Source: CBDDRG01 sp051306415
Lineage (GTDB): Bacteria > Pseudomonadota > Gammaproteobacteria > Pseudomonadales > Porticoccaceae
Direction: 5' to 3'
Length of the DNA stretch: 24,753 nt
Assembly (NCBI GenBank): GCA_051306415.1
Contig: JBPPNE010000161.1
Location: forward strand, 1 to 24,753
Within the stretch, counting starts at the first letter, position 1. Each line of letters opens with the position of its first letter. Of the stretch, positions 23,460 to 24,753 are shown piece after piece. The position numbers were made by a program, and so were the translations under genes. Below the pieces are notes generated by a model. The model did not search any database, was not told the origin of the DNA, and saw nothing but the letters and a program-made list of their open reading frames with translations.

Positions 23460-24206
23460 TTAGTTGTTCGGTTCGATTTGTGGTTTGTCCATCCGCTCCA
23501 TCCAGAGCGCCGTCGCTCCGGCCACCGCGGCCGGCATCACCAGCAGATTGACGAGCGGCAGCGACGCGCCAAAGAGCACCAGCCCACCAAACCCGAAGGC
23601 GAGCCATCGCTGCCCGCGCAGGCGCTCGCGCAGCGCATCAAAGCTGATCTGATTATTGTCGGCGGGATAATCCAGGTACTGGAGCGACATCGACCAGGCG
23701 CCCCACAGGAAGCCGATGACAGGCACCAACAGATTCACCACGGGCACGAACGACAGCGCCAGACAAACCACCAGCACGATGGCGAAGCGGGGCAGGAAAT
23801 AGCCGAGCTTGCGCAGTTCCCGTTTAAACGCGCGCCAGGCGATCTCGCCGGCGATCTTGATGGTCAACGGCTGTTCCGCGACCTTGCCGGCCAGCAGGTG
23901 CTGCACCCGCTCGGATAACAGGCCGTAAAATGGCGCAGCGAGCACATTGCCAAGCAGCGAGAAGCCGTAGCCATACACCACCGCGAGCAGCAGCGCGAAC
24001 ACCAACCATACCAGCCAGGCGATGAAGCCGAGCCACTCTGGCAGATAGCCCATCAGCCAGTCCAGCAAGTGGCCGAATTGCTCGATTGCAATGGCGGTGA
24101 TGCCGATGAAGATCAGCAGATTGATCAGCAGCGGAATCAGCACATAGCCGCGCACTCCCGGCTTCGTCAGCAGTTGAAAACCGCGCACCAGGTAATTGGA
24201 TCCCAT
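23460..24206 (-). CDS. cysZ: Sulfate transporter CysZ
   Basis: Starting at ATG 24206 (MGSNYLVRGFQLLTKPGVRG) the product has 248 residues, the usual CysZ size. GGAG lies about nine bases upstream. Alternative ATGs at 24236 and 24335 add non-conserved residues. Characteristic blocks are LIPLLINLLIF, an unusually hydrophobic central part with four main membrane stretches, the NVLAAPFYGLLSERV region and PVIGFLWGAWSMSLQYLDYP. CysZ imports sulfate through the inner membrane for cysteine synthesis. No cys genes are adjacent in this window. It is divergent from the CoA-transferase and convergent with rhlB. Confidence 0.93.
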   Translation of the reverse strand: MGSNYLVRGFQLLTKPGVRGYVLIPLLINLLIFIGITAIAIEQFGHLLDWLMGYLPEWLGFIAWLVWLVFALLLAVVYGYGFSLLGNVLAAPFYGLLSERVQHLLAGKVAEQPLTIKIAGEIAWRAFKRELRKLGYFLPRFAIVLVVCLALSFVPVVNLLVPVIGFLWGAWSMSLQYLDYPADNNQISFDALRERLRGQRWLAFGFGGLVLFGASLPLVNLLVMPAAVAGATALWMERMDKPQIEPNN

Positions 24207-24361
24207 GGCCGTTGCTCCGTTCGGTGGTTGCGGCATTGTAGGGGCTTGCCGACACCGGGAGTAGCGCGTCGCCTTGGCAGCGGACGGATTTTTTGCGAAT
24301 CCTGGTGGCTGATGCCAGAATGCCCGCCCGCCCATTCACCTGCTAGCACGACTGGACAACC

Positions 24362-24753
24362 ATGAACAAACCCCTCGCCGGCCTGCGTCTGCTCGACCTC
24401 ACTCACATGTTGTCCGGCCCCTTCGGCACCCTGACCCTGGCCGATCTGGGCGCCGAGGTTATCAAGGTTGAACCCCTCCAGGGTGAGCGCACCCGGCGCC
24501 TGCTGGCGGGTGATCCAAAAAACTCCATCGCCGGCATGGGCGCCTATTTCATCAATCTCAACCGCAACAAAAAGAGCATTGCGATCGACCTTAAAAGCGC
24601 GGCGGGTCGCGACGTCTTTTATGAACTGGTCAAACAGGTCGACATCGTGTTCGACAATTTCAGCGTCGGCGTCACCGCCAATCTTGGCATCGACTACGAG
24701 CGCCTGAGCGCCATCAACCCACGCATCATCACCTGTTCGGTCACCGGCTTCGG
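24362..24753 (+). CDS. CaiB/BaiF family CoA-transferase, 3' end beyond window
   Basis: The frame is open from the ATG at 24362 to the window edge, giving 130 codons of a family usually about 380-410 residues long. The N-terminus MNKPLAGLRLLDLTHMLSGP, then TLTLADLGAEVIKVEPLQGE, NLNRNKKSIAIDLKS and VDIVFDNFSVG, is diagnostic of class III CoA-transferases. They move CoA between carboxylic acids, often in fatty-acid, carnitine or aromatic catabolism. The substrate cannot be assigned. The catalytic Asp region (usually near residue 170) is outside the window. It diverges from cysZ with a 155-base gap. Confidence 0.9.
   Translation, partial: MNKPLAGLRLLDLTHMLSGPFGTLTLADLGAEVIKVEPLQGERTRRLLAGDPKNSIAGMGAYFINLNRNKKSIAIDLKSAAGRDVFYELVKQVDIVFDNFSVGVTANLGIDYERLSAINPRIITCSVTGF

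Overview
The window looks like a chromosomal segment of a free-living, probably aquatic gammaproteobacterium. The evidence is the gene order miaB-phoH-ybeY-corC-lnt-leuS-lptE-holA, a DUF1820-type gene beside miaB, Pseudomonas-type flagellar regulators (FleQ, FlhG/FleN, FliA, MotC/MotD), an OprI-like lipoprotein and an RhlB-type helicase. Base composition is moderately GC-rich. The exact family cannot be fixed from this sequence; placement near the Cellvibrionales/Pseudomonadales is an inference.

Region 1 (1-11132) is ordinary core genome. A partial NADP-dependent oxidoreductase is followed by a long minus-strand block: miaB, phoH, ybeY, corC, lnt, leuS, lptE, holA. These genes cover tRNA modification, ribosome/RNA quality control, lipoprotein maturation, leucyl-tRNA charging, LPS export and replication. 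All eight read without interruption. A DUF1820 gene diverges from miaB.

Region 2 (about 11200-18310) is a flagellar regulatory island. On the minus strand lie flgM, with a good sigma-28 promoter, and a broken SPOR-like frame. On the plus strand lie fleQ, flhG, fliA, motC, motD and a small acidic ORF. flhF and the cheYZAB genes usually found here are absent. motC has a one-base frameshift plus an amber codon, and motD has an amber codon at a conserved Trp. The fleQ-to-motD block is bracketed by two directly repeated, about 98% identical, 170-bp palindromic elements with CTAG at both ends. A second palindromic element type abuts the right-hand copy.

Region 3 (18361-21932) is envelope- and stress-related and partly decayed. 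It holds a superoxide-reductase-like fragment overlapping a sterol-desaturase-family gene, an Lpp/OprI-like lipoprotein whose natural start codon appears to be ACG, and two divergent L,D-transpeptidases. One of these, of the Lpp-anchoring ErfK/YbiS type, is cut by another TGG-to-TAG change.

Region 4 (22059-24753) returns to intact genes: rhlB, cysZ (convergent) and the start of a CaiB/BaiF CoA-transferase.

The main biological message is the contrast between intact core genes and clustered lesions in motility and lipoprotein-anchoring genes, next to CTAG-bounded palindromic repeats. It suggests recent gene decay, though an assembly or sequencing artefact must be excluded.
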